Assembly: GCA_937950385.1 (NCBI GenBank)
Contig: CALFEA010000313.1
Location: 1 to 7,198, forward strand
Reading direction: 5' to 3'
From: an uncultured Altererythrobacter sp.
GTDB taxonomy: Bacteria > Pseudomonadota > Alphaproteobacteria > Sphingomonadales > Sphingomonadaceae
DNA length: 7,198 bases
Shown here: piece by piece, positions 1 to 6,840 of the stretch
How the letters are laid out: every line of letters begins with the position of its first letter
Position numbering within the stretch: the first letter of the stretch is position 1
The notes under the pieces: model-generated
Seen by the model: the letters and a program-made list of their open reading frames with translations, nothing else
What the model was told of the DNA's origin: nothing
The model's database searches: none
Made by a program: the position numbers and the translations under genes

Positions 1-961
1 TGACCGCGCGGCTGCCGTTCACCATGTAAAACCCGCTAGGCGCAGTAAAAGCGAGCCGCAATTCTGGGTGAATGAACTGACTGCCCTCAATTACGCCCTG
101 CTTGGGATCATCGCCGTACACAATGCCATCAATCCGCGACAAAAACGTATCACGATTTGTGCGGCCCGTGCCCAGCGGTGCAGCCTTTGCCAAAGCGGAT
201 CGAACCCGGCTAGCAGGATCCGGGTGTGTCGAAGCCCACTCCGGGACGCCAGCATTGCCGCGGCCTTGCAATTGCGCATCGAGCGAATTTTGCGCCGCTA
301 GGCTGGCCAAAACTGTACCCATTGCGCGCGGATCATAGCCTGCCTTTTGGAGATATTGGATCCCAAGATCATCGGCCTCTAGCTCCTGACTGCGCGAGAA
401 TTTCAGCGTAAGCATTTGCGAGCCTTGGAGCAAAGTCTTGCCCACTTGCTGGCCCAATCCAGTGTCGCCGAGCAATACGCCCGACAAAACTGCCCCGATA
501 ACGCCGCCGATCTGATTGCGCTGAGCCCGTTTCTGGCGGCGCTGCGAATGACGAGCGGCCACGTGAGCAACCTCATGACCCAAAACGCCGGCCAATTCCG
601 CCTCATTATTCATCAGGCTAACCAATTGGCGGGTCGAATAGACATAGCCGCCGGGGATCGCGAAAGCATTGTTCACCGAGCTGTTCACCAAGGAAACGGT
701 GAAGCTATCGCGCGCATTGCCGAGACCCGATTGAAAAGCGATATTTTTGCCGACTTGTTCGACATATTGCGCCTGTGGGCCGGTCATGGCCCCGCCAAAT
801 TCGGCGAGCAATTTCGGGTGGTTTTCCGCACCGACTTGCGCTTCTGATTGCGTGATCGGGGTTGATGCGCTCGGCACTGCTCCGCCGCCCATACAGCCCG
901 ATAAAGCAAGTGCCAGCGGCGCAACGCTCAGCTTGGCGATCAATTTCTTGGATGGTTTCAT
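1..961 (-). CDS. M48-family zinc metalloprotease lipoprotein (partial, C-terminus off the left edge)
   Basis: Probable periplasmic, membrane-anchored zinc endopeptidase of family M48, the group that includes BepA and LoiP, which work in outer-membrane protein quality control. The frame is open from the ATG at 961 to the window edge, giving 320 residues with no stop. Residues 1-23 form a lipoprotein signal (lysines, hydrophobic stretch, lipobox LSGC with Cys23 as the lipidated residue). The next residue is Met, not Asp, so by the E. coli Lol rule it would go to the outer membrane. The catalytic motif HEVAH is at 129-133, the third zinc ligand is probably Glu193 in SQELEAD, and a conserved His246 in THPDP matches the region of the BepA autoinhibitory histidine. 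A tail after about 285 (HPELRLAF) is outside the catalytic core and continues beyond the window. A GGAGGG ribosome site lies 10 nt before the start. The family call is firm; the substrate is unknown. Confidence 0.93.
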   Translation of the reverse strand, partial: MKPSKKLIAKLSVAPLALALSGCMGGGAVPSASTPITQSEAQVGAENHPKLLAEFGGAMTGPQAQYVEQVGKNIAFQSGLGNARDSFTVSLVNSSVNNAFAIPGGYVYSTRQLVSLMNNEAELAGVLGHEVAHVAARHSQRRQKRAQRNQIGGVIGAVLSGVLLGDTGLGQQVGKTLLQGSQMLTLKFSRSQELEADDLGIQYLQKAGYDPRAMGTVLASLAAQNSLDAQLQGRGNAGVPEWASTHPDPASRVRSALAKAAPLGTGRTNRDTFLSRIDGIVYGDDPKQGVIEGSQFIHPELRLAFTAPSGFYMVNGSRAV

Positions 962-971
962 GGTCTCAATG

Positions 972-977
972 CCCTCC
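972..977 (-). promoter_or_regulatory. Ribosome binding site of the M48 protease gene
   Basis: GGAGGG read on the minus strand, 10 nt upstream of the ATG at 961. The spacing is slightly long but the match is good. Together with the lipoprotein signal that starts at once, it fixes the start codon. Confidence 0.6.
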
Positions 978-1130
978 TACAAGCGCGTCCCGGAAGAATT
1001 AGTGCAATAACGCAAAGGCCCCACCAGCCCTATATTTTCAAAGCTCTAGCTTAACGCGTTTTGCTCAATTGTGAATGGCACCCGCCAGAATGCCCCCAGC
1101 AACCAACCCAGCGCTTCGCGATAATGCACC

Positions 1131-1150
1131 GGCTTTCAGCCCAGAAAGGC
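1131..1150 (-). terminator. Weak hairpin just after the accA stop, possible terminator
   Basis: Directly after the accA TAA the minus strand can fold as CTTTC/GAAAG (1133-1137 with 1144-1148) around a 6-nt loop, with a further G-C pair beyond one mismatch. No T-run follows, so it is not a classical intrinsic terminator. The rest of the 189-bp gap up to the protease start (962-1150) has no ORF that I support. It holds an AT-rich patch around 1032-1040 that could belong to the protease promoter, but I see no clear -35/-10 pair. Confidence 0.25.
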
Positions 1151-2098
1151 TTAATTGGCACCCATGGCTAGGAAGCGATCTTCACGCATTCGGCGAACAT
1201 CATCAGAAGGCATTTCACACAAGGTTTCAAGCTCTTGCACCAAAGTCTTGCCAAGGTTTTGAGCCGCCAAAACCGGATCACGATGCGCCCCACCAACGGG
1301 TTCTGGAATAATATGGTCTATCACGCCAAGCCGCTTCAAATGCTGTGCCGTCACTTTCATTGCTTGCGCTGCGTCGGGCGCTTTTTCCGCTGTACGCCAT
1401 AGGATCGAGGCGCAACCTTCAGGTGAAATCACCGAATAGACAGCATGTTCGAGCATCAAAACACGTTCTGCACTGGCTAGCGCCACAGCGCCGCCGGAAC
1501 CGCCCTCGCCCACAATCACGCTGACCATGGGAACAGGCAGCGCCAGACACGCCTCGGTTGAGCGAGCAATCGCTTCTGCTTGACCGCGTTCCTCGGCTTC
1601 TACGCCGGGAAATGCGCCAGATGTATCGACCAAAGTGACCACGGGAAGACCAAACCGGCCCGCCATTTCCATCAGGCGGATCGCTTTGCGGTAACCCTCG
1701 GGCTTACCCATGCCGAAATTGTGCTTGATCCGGCTTTCAGTGTCATTGCCCTTTTCATGGCCAATCAGCATGACTTTGCGTCCATCTAGCCGCGCAAAGC
1801 CGCCCATGATGGCCATGTCTTCGCCGTAATAGCGGTCGCCGCCCAGCGGTACGAATTCCTCAAATGTATTCTCAACAAAATCGCGGAAATGCGGACGCTC
1901 TGGATGGCGCGCAACCTGCGTCTTTTGCCAGGGTGTGAGAGAGGCGTAAGTGCTTTTCAGTAAGTCAGCGCTTTTTCCCTCAAGCCGATCAAGCTCTGGG
2001 CCAATATCCACATCATCACCGTCAGCTGCGCCCCGCAATTCTGCGATGCGGTCTTGAAGCTGGGCAATGGGTTTCTCAAATTCGAGATATGCTGTCAT
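1151..2098 (-). CDS. accA: Acetyl-CoA carboxylase carboxyltransferase, alpha subunit
   Basis: AccA pairs with AccD to form the cytoplasmic carboxyltransferase. It moves the carboxyl group from carboxybiotin on AccB to acetyl-CoA, making malonyl-CoA, the first committed step of fatty-acid synthesis. The 315-residue product has the usual family length. The N-terminus (YLEFEKPIAQLQDRI, from residue 4) is the typical AccA opening. Further family signatures are GHEKGNDT (113-120), GKPEGYRKA (131-139), the DTSGAFPG segment (158-165), the oxyanion-type glycine stretch GEGGSGGA (197-204) and SPEGCASILWR (225-235). The ATG at 2098 is chosen because it gives this canonical start. A longer reading from a TTG at 2134 would add 12 non-family residues and overlap xerD. 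The ribosome site is poor (AAAGAT). The gene begins 10 nt after the xerD stop, so it is probably co-transcribed. accB, accC and accD are not in the window. Confidence 0.98.
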   Translation of the reverse strand: MTAYLEFEKPIAQLQDRIAELRGAADGDDVDIGPELDRLEGKSADLLKSTYASLTPWQKTQVARHPERPHFRDFVENTFEEFVPLGGDRYYGEDMAIMGGFARLDGRKVMLIGHEKGNDTESRIKHNFGMGKPEGYRKAIRLMEMAGRFGLPVVTLVDTSGAFPGVEAEERGQAEAIARSTEACLALPVPMVSVIVGEGGSGGAVALASAERVLMLEHAVYSVISPEGCASILWRTAEKAPDAAQAMKVTAQHLKRLGVIDHIIPEPVGGAHRDPVLAAQNLGKTLVQELETLCEMPSDDVRRMREDRFLAMGAN

Positions 2099-2108
2099 GA
2101 TCTTTGCG

Positions 2109-2987
2109 CTAGTCGGATGTTGCGATTTGAGCAAGAGGATGGCGCAAGTTTACCAGCTCAACAAGCCTTGCAGCATCGACATGCGTGTAGATTTGCGTCG
2201 TCGCAATATCGGCGTGACCAAGCAGTGTTTGCAGCACGCGCAAATCCGCTCCGCCCTCCAGCAAATGGGTAGCGAAAGCATGGCGCAACACATGCGGGCT
2301 GATGCGATTTGGATCAAGGTTAGCGCGCGCAGCTAGCCCCTTCACCAATTGGAAAAGACGCACGCGGGTTAAATGGCTCGTTCTTGAGGGAAATAGAAAC
2401 TTGCTGTTGGTCGGGCGCAATTCTAGCCAATTTTGCAACGCCTGGCTCGCGCGGTCGCTGACCGGGACCATACGCGCCTGACCGCCCTTGCCCATCACCG
2501 TTAAAAAAGGCGCATCACGCGGCACAGCAGCCACTGGCAAAGACACGAGCTCTGTCGCGCGCAAGCCAGAACCATAGAGCATCTCCAGCAGCGCCAATTG
2601 CCGCACGCTGGCCGGTTTGCCCGCATGCGCCTCTAGCTCAGCGCGCGCGAATAGTTTTTCAATGTCATCATGGCTGAGCACTTTGGGAAGCGGTCGTTTG
2701 GTTGCTGGCCGAGGCAAGCTTGGCGATGGATCATCCTTGCGCCAACCTTCATCCACCGCAAAGCCAAAGAACTGCCGCAAGGCTGAGGATTTGCGCGCCA
2801 CAGAATTGGGCGCAAGATCAGCCCAAATGTTCGATAATTTTGCTACAGCATCGCGGTCGGCTCCCGCCAAATCGCCAATCGCAGCCTCGGCGCCTTCCAA
2901 ATCGCGCCGATATGCTGCCAGCGTATTCGCCGCTGCACCGCGTTCGGCGGCCAGCATGTCCAAAAACGCTTCTACGGCGGCCGCCAT
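2109..2987 (-). CDS. xerD: Site-specific tyrosine recombinase XerD
   Basis: XerD acts with XerC at the chromosomal dif site, under FtsK control, to resolve chromosome dimers before division. The 292-residue product is close to the usual length of about 298. An N-terminal SAM-like core-binding domain (about 1-85) is followed by the catalytic domain (about 100-285). The full catalytic set is visible: Arg143 (GLRATEL), Lys167 (GKGGQ), His232 and Arg235 (SPHVLRHAFATHLL), His258 (LLGHADI) and nucleophile Tyr267 (IYTHV). The HVLRHAFATHLL and TTQIYTHV segments resemble XerD more than XerC. The ATG at 2987 shares one base with the stop of the upstream gene (TAATG), with only a weak purine site upstream, so translation is probably coupled. 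A TTG at 3098 would extend it 37 residues into the upstream gene and is rejected. No integrase-style neighbours or attachment sites are present, so this is the housekeeping enzyme rather than a mobile-element integrase. Confidence 0.95.
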   Translation of the reverse strand: MAAAVEAFLDMLAAERGAAANTLAAYRRDLEGAEAAIGDLAGADRDAVAKLSNIWADLAPNSVARKSSALRQFFGFAVDEGWRKDDPSPSLPRPATKRPLPKVLSHDDIEKLFARAELEAHAGKPASVRQLALLEMLYGSGLRATELVSLPVAAVPRDAPFLTVMGKGGQARMVPVSDRASQALQNWLELRPTNSKFLFPSRTSHLTRVRLFQLVKGLAARANLDPNRISPHVLRHAFATHLLEGGADLRVLQTLLGHADIATTQIYTHVDAARLVELVNLRHPLAQIATSD

Positions 2988-4903
2988 TAGCTGCGCGCGA
3001 TTGCCTCTGCAGCGATCATCCGCGCCTCTGCCGACATACCCACCTGATTGAGCGCCGATACGATATGATAGAGGTATAGCGGGGTCATTTGCGACCAATC
3101 ATTGCCCTGCATGCCTAAGCCCGCCAGCATCGCGACCAGCCCAGCATTACGGTACTGCGCTGCGGCATCAATATTGCGGCTCCATTTGGTTTGGCGACTA
3201 AGATTGAGCTCAAGCTCCTCGGTCAGCGGCGCAATATCTGCCTGAGCGACCCGGCCAAGGCCAGCCAGCCCAGCGAGCAGGAACTTTGATTTGCGCTGCG
3301 CATCGCTGTCATCATTTCCGAAGAAATCTTCTATATCCCCAGCAGCAATCGGAAGCTGCGGACTATCTGTGCCTAGCGCTATCATCGCCCAAGCATCGCC
3401 TCCGGTTTCCACCACAGAACTCCAGGCGGCGGCATCGCGGTCAAGGCCCGCAGTCAGCATGGATGCGATGAGCGGCGCCGCGTCATCTGCAAGCGCCTCT
3501 GATGCCGGGATACGCGCCGCGGCATAGGCTGTCATAACATAACGGCCATATTCACCAGAATTGCTTTCCGGTTCCTCGCCATTCCAAAGCGCGCGCATCG
3601 CGGTAACACGCTCAGCAGGATCGCTAGCCACATAAGCTTCGCGCAATTGACGGGATAGCGCAGCTGCACTCCCTTCAACCGCCGAATTGGCATAAATCTG
3701 GCTAAACAAATCGACCATCGCGCGGCTCGACAGAATACCGTCACGCGCAGCCCGCGTGGAACCTCTTGCTCGCAAGCCTAAGGAAACCATCGGGGCCGTG
3801 GCCCAAATGCGTTGGTAATAGGGGCCCGCATCGCCGATTAGGCTATCTGGAATTTCTTGTCCGACCGCATTGGCAAGCGCAAATCGCCAAGGCGTCAATT
3901 CCTCAACGCCCTCCCACTCAACATTGACCGCTTGACGCCCGCGGCCTGCCGCTCCTGCGAACCGCTGCGCCAGCAACAAATCGATCGCGGGAGCCTCTTC
4001 TTTATCAAGCGCACGGTCGAGCTCGCGGATACCGCCGCTTACCTCGCCAGTATAAGCGCGGCAAATCGACTTGAGCATGGTCCATGTGGTATCGTCACGT
4101 TCACTCTTGCCGAGCCGTACCGTGGGACATGCCCCAAGAATGTCAGCCGAACCGAGATACGCATCAACGCCTGCATCATTCAGCGCATTGTCCCAATTGC
4201 GCGTGTCGACTTCTTGTACCAAAGCTCGAGCAGCTTGATGCTCCCCCATCCGATTGAGCAAAGCCGCACGCATTGCGGTGAACTCAATCTGGTTCATACC
4301 ATCAGGTGATGCCATGCGGCTAAGCAGAGCCTTGCGCAGCATGATGTGGCCCCAGCGCGACACAAAGCGCCCCTTGGTCCCTTCTAACGCGGCCTTCACC
4401 AATGACGCAGGCTGATTGGTAAGCGAAGCTGCCGGGACGCCGCCTTCTTCTGTAGAGATCACCCCAACCTCGGCCAATGAACGGCGCGCGGCGGGCGGCA
4501 TGTCATAACGCGGCTTTAGACCGAGCAATTGGTCCAGTTCATCAACCGACATCGCCTCCAACTCGCGTAAGGATGGCAAGCGCGAAGAAACGACATTGGC
4601 AGATGACGATGAACTGCTCGATGATCTTGGTGCAGTAGACGAAGAAGAACCGCTTGACGGTGCAGCCTGAACAACTGGCCGCGAAACAGAGCCCGAAGGC
4701 GCGCTGCTTTGTCCGCCCGATGGCTGCGATTGTGTAGGCGCAGCTGCGGGTGCAGGAGCCGGTGCGGGCGCTGGGGCCGGAGCAGGCGCTGGCGCTGGCG
4801 CAGGATCGTCAAACCCAGGCGGCAGCAGCGATTCCTGCGCGGCAACAAAACTTGCGCCCAATGCGAGCAATCCGGCACCGCTCAATGCTACCCAACGCTT
4901 CAC
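2987..4903 (-). CDS. Exported protein of unknown function with Pro-Ala/Ser-rich linker and helical C-terminal region
   Basis: I do not recognise a named family; function unknown. The 638-residue product starts with a signal peptide (KRW, then a hydrophobic core to about residue 20, likely cleavage after Ala22, VAA|QES), so it should be periplasmic. Residues 34-53 are ten Pro-Ala dipeptides, followed by a Gln/Ser/Gly/Pro-rich stretch and a run of nine or more serines (about 84-101). These form a flexible linker of about 80 residues. From about 108 to the end the protein is rich in Ala and Leu and looks mostly helical, in the manner of alpha-alpha (TPR/Sel1-like) repeats, for example about 210-230 and 610-635; that fold is inferred. 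The start is GTG, fixed by an AGGAGG site 6 nt upstream. It overlaps the preceding small gene by 4 nt (GTGA) and the xerD start by 1 nt (TAATG). Low-complexity proteins like this can pick up misleading antifreeze-type names, so I give no name. Confidence 0.88.
   Translation of the reverse strand: MKRWVALSGAGLLALGASFVAAQESLLPPGFDDPAPAPAPAPAPAPAPAPAPAAAPTQSQPSGGQSSAPSGSVSRPVVQAAPSSGSSSSTAPRSSSSSSSSANVVSSRLPSLRELEAMSVDELDQLLGLKPRYDMPPAARRSLAEVGVISTEEGGVPAASLTNQPASLVKAALEGTKGRFVSRWGHIMLRKALLSRMASPDGMNQIEFTAMRAALLNRMGEHQAARALVQEVDTRNWDNALNDAGVDAYLGSADILGACPTVRLGKSERDDTTWTMLKSICRAYTGEVSGGIRELDRALDKEEAPAIDLLLAQRFAGAAGRGRQAVNVEWEGVEELTPWRFALANAVGQEIPDSLIGDAGPYYQRIWATAPMVSLGLRARGSTRAARDGILSSRAMVDLFSQIYANSAVEGSAAALSRQLREAYVASDPAERVTAMRALWNGEEPESNSGEYGRYVMTAYAAARIPASEALADDAAPLIASMLTAGLDRDAAAWSSVVETGGDAWAMIALGTDSPQLPIAAGDIEDFFGNDDSDAQRKSKFLLAGLAGLGRVAQADIAPLTEELELNLSRQTKWSRNIDAAAQYRNAGLVAMLAGLGMQGNDWSQMTPLYLYHIVSALNQVGMSAEARMIAAEAIARS
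4745..4804 (-). repeat. Imperfect hexamer tandem repeat coding (Pro-Ala)10
   Basis: Ten consecutive Pro-Ala codon pairs (residues 34-53 of the exported protein) form a GC-rich 6-nt periodic tract of 60 bp. The copies vary at third codon positions (CCT/CCC/CCG/CCA with GCG/GCC/GCA/GCT-type Ala codons), which lowers the chance of slippage and suggests selection for the peptide rather than a recent DNA expansion. Confidence 0.85.
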
Positions 4904-5100
4904 TGTACGCCTCCTGATTGACCGGTAGGCACTGTCAAAGGTTGGACAATCGTGTGCAATGCCTCTTCACCGCCATCAAACCATGCGAGAAACACAATGC
5001 TCAACAATAGCAGAACCATCAGCGTCAAAACACGTCCCTTATTTTTCATCGACGACCCCGTGTTGTTGGGGGATTCGTTTGATTTGTCATCAACTTCCAT
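4900..5100 (-). CDS. Small single-pass membrane protein, unknown function
   Basis: The product is 66 residues with one strong membrane segment at about 24-41 (VLTLMVLLLLSIVFLAWF). Basic residues just before it (Lys19, Lys21, Arg23) predict the N-terminus inside and a periplasmic tail of about 25 residues containing DGGEE and a Pro-rich end. The stop codon overlaps the GTG start of the large exported protein by 4 nt (GTGA), which supports it as a real, coupled first gene of the leftward operon. The start is uncertain. The ATG at 5100 has only a distant GTAGGG, while an in-frame ATG at 5049 would give 49 residues beginning MKNKGR, with a GGGG 6 nt upstream. The shorter form leaves more room for the divergent promoters. 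I do not recognise the family. Confidence 0.75.
   Translation of the reverse strand: MEVDDKSNESPNNTGSSMKNKGRVLTLMVLLLLSIVFLAWFDGGEEALHTIVQPLTVPTGQSGGVQ
4910..4915 (-). promoter_or_regulatory. Strong ribosome binding site that fixes a GTG start
   Basis: AGGAGG on the minus strand ends 6 nt before the GTG at 4903. It is the best Shine-Dalgarno match in the window. It lies inside the end of the small membrane-protein gene and decides the non-ATG start of the 638-residue exported protein. Confidence 0.8.
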
Positions 5101-5139
5101 ATTGCATGGCGCCCTACCCTATCTATAGGCTTCGGCACA
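5101..5139. promoter_or_regulatory. Divergent promoter region between the leftward operon and aroK
   Basis: Only 39 bp lie between the ATG at 5100 (minus) and the aroK ATG at 5140 (plus); 90 bp if the minus start is 5049. On the minus strand a -10-like TATAGA (5122-5127) lies 16 nt from a TTTGTG (5144-5149), which would place transcription start a short way before 5100. The plus-strand promoter for aroK must lie here or inside the small gene; TTGTCA at 5084-5089 resembles a -35 box but has no well-spaced -10. Neither assignment is strong. Confidence 0.35.
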
Positions 5140-5718
5140 ATGGCACAAACCGCACCCACCTTGAGTTCCACTGAAATCGCAAAAATTGCAGAGCGTTTGA
5201 ACCGCGCGCGCAAACCAATTGTGCTGGTTGGATTGATGGGCGTGGGCAAGTCCACGGTGGGCCGAAAGCTTGCTGCAATGCTTGACCGTGACTTTACCGA
5301 CGCAGATGGCGAGATCGAATTGGCTGCCCAGCGCAGTATCGCCGAAATCTTTGAGGAGTTTGGCGAAGACTATTTCCGCGATGGGGAGCGCCGCGTGATT
5401 GCTCGGCTAATTCTCGAACAGCGCGGAGTAATTGCGACAGGCGGCGGTGCATTTGTAGACGATGAGACACGCTCGCTAATCTTGGACGAGGCGATTTCGG
5501 TATGGATTGACTGCTCGGTTGAGACTTTGGTGGAGCGCACCTCACGCAAAAATACACGCCCTTTGCTAAAAACCGGCGATCCGCATCAAATCTTAAGCGA
5601 GTTGTCGCAGGCACGCGAACCCTTCTATAGCCAAGCGCAGATACGGGTAGAAAGCATGGACGGCCCGCATGAAAACACTGCCATGCGCATTATCGAAGGG
5701 CTAGACCAATGGCTGTAA
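5140..5718 (+). CDS. aroK: Shikimate kinase
   Basis: AroK is a cytoplasmic enzyme of the shikimate pathway that phosphorylates shikimate to shikimate-3-phosphate with ATP. The 192-residue product is longer than E. coli AroK (about 173) because of an N-terminal extension of about 25 residues, common in alphaproteobacteria. The Walker A loop GLMGVGKST is at 31-39, the FTDADGEIE segment carries Asp54 and Asp56 (Mg and shikimate binding), and YFRDGE has Arg80 for shikimate. GGG follows at 101-103, the lid has Arg140 (TRPLL), and Arg159 sits in the AREPFY motif. No key residue is missing. The ribosome site before 5140 is weak, but the ATG gives a sensible start 39-90 bp from the divergent gene. 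It overlaps aroB by 10 nt, so the two are probably one operon. Confidence 0.97.
   Translation: MAQTAPTLSSTEIAKIAERLNRARKPIVLVGLMGVGKSTVGRKLAAMLDRDFTDADGEIELAAQRSIAEIFEEFGEDYFRDGERRVIARLILEQRGVIATGGGAFVDDETRSLILDEAISVWIDCSVETLVERTSRKNTRPLLKTGDPHQILSELSQAREPFYSQAQIRVESMDGPHENTAMRIIEGLDQWL
5695..5700 (+). promoter_or_regulatory. Ribosome binding site of aroB inside aroK
   Basis: GAAGGG lies 8 nt before the aroB ATG at 5709, within the last codons of aroK. It supports that start and the 10-nt gene overlap. Confidence 0.6.
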
Positions 5719-6815
5719 TCCCCGTCGCCTTGGCCGGCCGCGAATATGAAGTTCGAATTGCTAGCGGATTGCTGAAAAATTGCGCCGAGGAAGCCGCAGC
5801 GTTCTTACGCAAAGATATCGTGCCGGTTGTTACCGATGAAAATGTTGCACGGCATTGGCGTGATACTGTTGAGGCATCCTTGGCCCAAAAGGGCAAAACC
5901 GCCACTTGGCATGTAGTCGAGCCGGGCGAAGGCGCAAAAAGCTGGAGCGGGCTTGAGGCGCTCACCGATTGGCTGCTGGCTCAAGGCGTCGAGCGCGGCG
6001 ATCATGTGCTCGCGCTGGGCGGCGGAGTTGTGGGCGATTTGACCGGATTTGCCTGCTCTGTGCTCAAACGCGGCTGCGGCTTTGTGCAGATACCCACTAC
6101 ATTGCTTGCTCAAGTGGATAGCTCGGTTGGCGGCAAAACCGCAATTAACACAGGCGCTGGCAAGAATTTGATCGGAGCATTTCACCAGCCCTCGTTAGTG
6201 CTGGCAGACTTAGATTGCCTCGAGACGCTGCCGCCGCGTGAAATGCGGGCTGGCTATGCCGAGGTTATCAAATACGGCATTTTGGGCGATGCGGAGTTTT
6301 TCACATGGCTGGAGGCAATGGGGCCGCGCGTAATCGCCCGGGATCCCGAAGTGCTTGAAATGGCGGTCGCGAACTCAGTAGCGGCAAAAGCCCGGATCGT
6401 GGCCGAGGATGAGCGCGAACTTTCCGGCACTCGCGCACTGCTGAATTTAGGTCATACCTTTGGCCATGCGCTTGAAGCGGAAACGGGCTTTTCAGACAAA
6501 TTGCTGCACGGCGAAGGCGTAGCCATTGGAATGGTATTGGCAGCCCGCTATTCAGTACGGCGCGGCGAAATTGGCGATGATGTAACAGCGCGCATTACCC
6601 GCGCTATTCATGCGGCCGGATTGCCCACCGAAGTGACCGATCTCAATCTCGCCTGTAATGGCCAAACTCTCGCCGATCACATGGCGCATGATAAGAAAAT
6701 GGACGCAGGTACATTGCCCTTCATCCTGCTGCACGCCTTGGGAGAAGCCTATCTTGCTCGTGATGTCGAGCTAGCGGATGTCGCTGCCTTTTTGGGTGAG
6801 CAGGTCGCCAGCTAG
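5709..6815 (+). CDS. aroB: 3-Dehydroquinate synthase
   Basis: AroB converts DAHP to 3-dehydroquinate in the cytoplasm, the second step of the shikimate pathway, using NAD+ and a divalent metal. The 368-residue product has the family length. Visible are the NAD-binding parts TDEN (42-45), GEGAKS (73-78) and GGGVVGDLTGF (104-114), then PTTLLAQVDSSVGGKT (129-144) with Asp137 and Lys143, and GKNLIGAFHQP (151-161). The metal ligands are Glu185 (AEVIKYG, also Lys188), His249 (NLGHTFGHALE) and His267 (LLHGEGVAIGM). The late DKK (328-330) contributes to phosphate and active-site binding in the family. All expected residues are present, so the enzyme should be active. It starts inside the aroK end with its own GAAGGG site and ends 3 nt from the stop of the convergent carboxylase gene. 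Confidence 0.98.
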   Translation: MAVIPVALAGREYEVRIASGLLKNCAEEAAAFLRKDIVPVVTDENVARHWRDTVEASLAQKGKTATWHVVEPGEGAKSWSGLEALTDWLLAQGVERGDHVLALGGGVVGDLTGFACSVLKRGCGFVQIPTTLLAQVDSSVGGKTAINTGAGKNLIGAFHQPSLVLADLDCLETLPPREMRAGYAEVIKYGILGDAEFFTWLEAMGPRVIARDPEVLEMAVANSVAAKARIVAEDERELSGTRALLNLGHTFGHALEAETGFSDKLLHGEGVAIGMVLAARYSVRRGEIGDDVTARITRAIHAAGLPTEVTDLNLACNGQTLADHMAHDKKMDAGTLPFILLHALGEAYLARDVELADVAAFLGEQVAS

Positions 6816-6816
6816 G

Positions 6817-6840
6817 GGTTATTCCATCTCCAGAATAACC
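6817..6840. terminator. Perfect 8-bp inverted repeat at convergent gene ends
   Basis: GGTTATTC (6817-6824) and GAATAACC (6833-6840) are perfectly complementary around an 8-nt loop. The structure starts 2 nt after the aroB stop and covers the last codons and stop of the opposing carboxylase gene. Its symmetry and place suit a bidirectional transcription end, but there is no T-run on either side, and the stem is only half GC, so termination is an inference. Confidence 0.45.

Noticed and set aside
416..847. 143-codon plus-strand ORF
   Set aside because: Antisense to the M48 protease gene, whose motifs prove the minus frame; no recognisable domain or ribosome site.
2099..2134. N-terminal extension of AccA from a TTG at 2134
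   Set aside because: Adds 12 residues unlike the family and overlaps xerD; the ATG at 2098 gives the canonical AccA start.
2109..2987. Mobile-element integrase or integron
   Set aside because: XerD-type signature, conserved housekeeping neighbours, and no attachment repeats, tRNA or cassette genes nearby; no dif-like site seen in the window either.
2617..3051. 144-codon plus-strand ORF opposite xerD
   Set aside because: Low-complexity Ala/Ser/Arg product typical of an antisense shadow of a GC-rich gene.
2988..3098. N-terminal extension of XerD from a TTG at 3098
   Set aside because: It lies wholly within the upstream gene in another frame, and the extra residues do not look like XerD; the ATG in TAATG is the natural start.
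3857..4309. 150-codon plus-strand ORF
   Set aside because: Antisense to the exported 638-residue protein; no motif, no supporting start signal.
4745..4804. CRISPR-like or satellite repeat
   Set aside because: The 6-nt periodicity is explained by Pro-Ala codons in a coding frame; there are no spacers.
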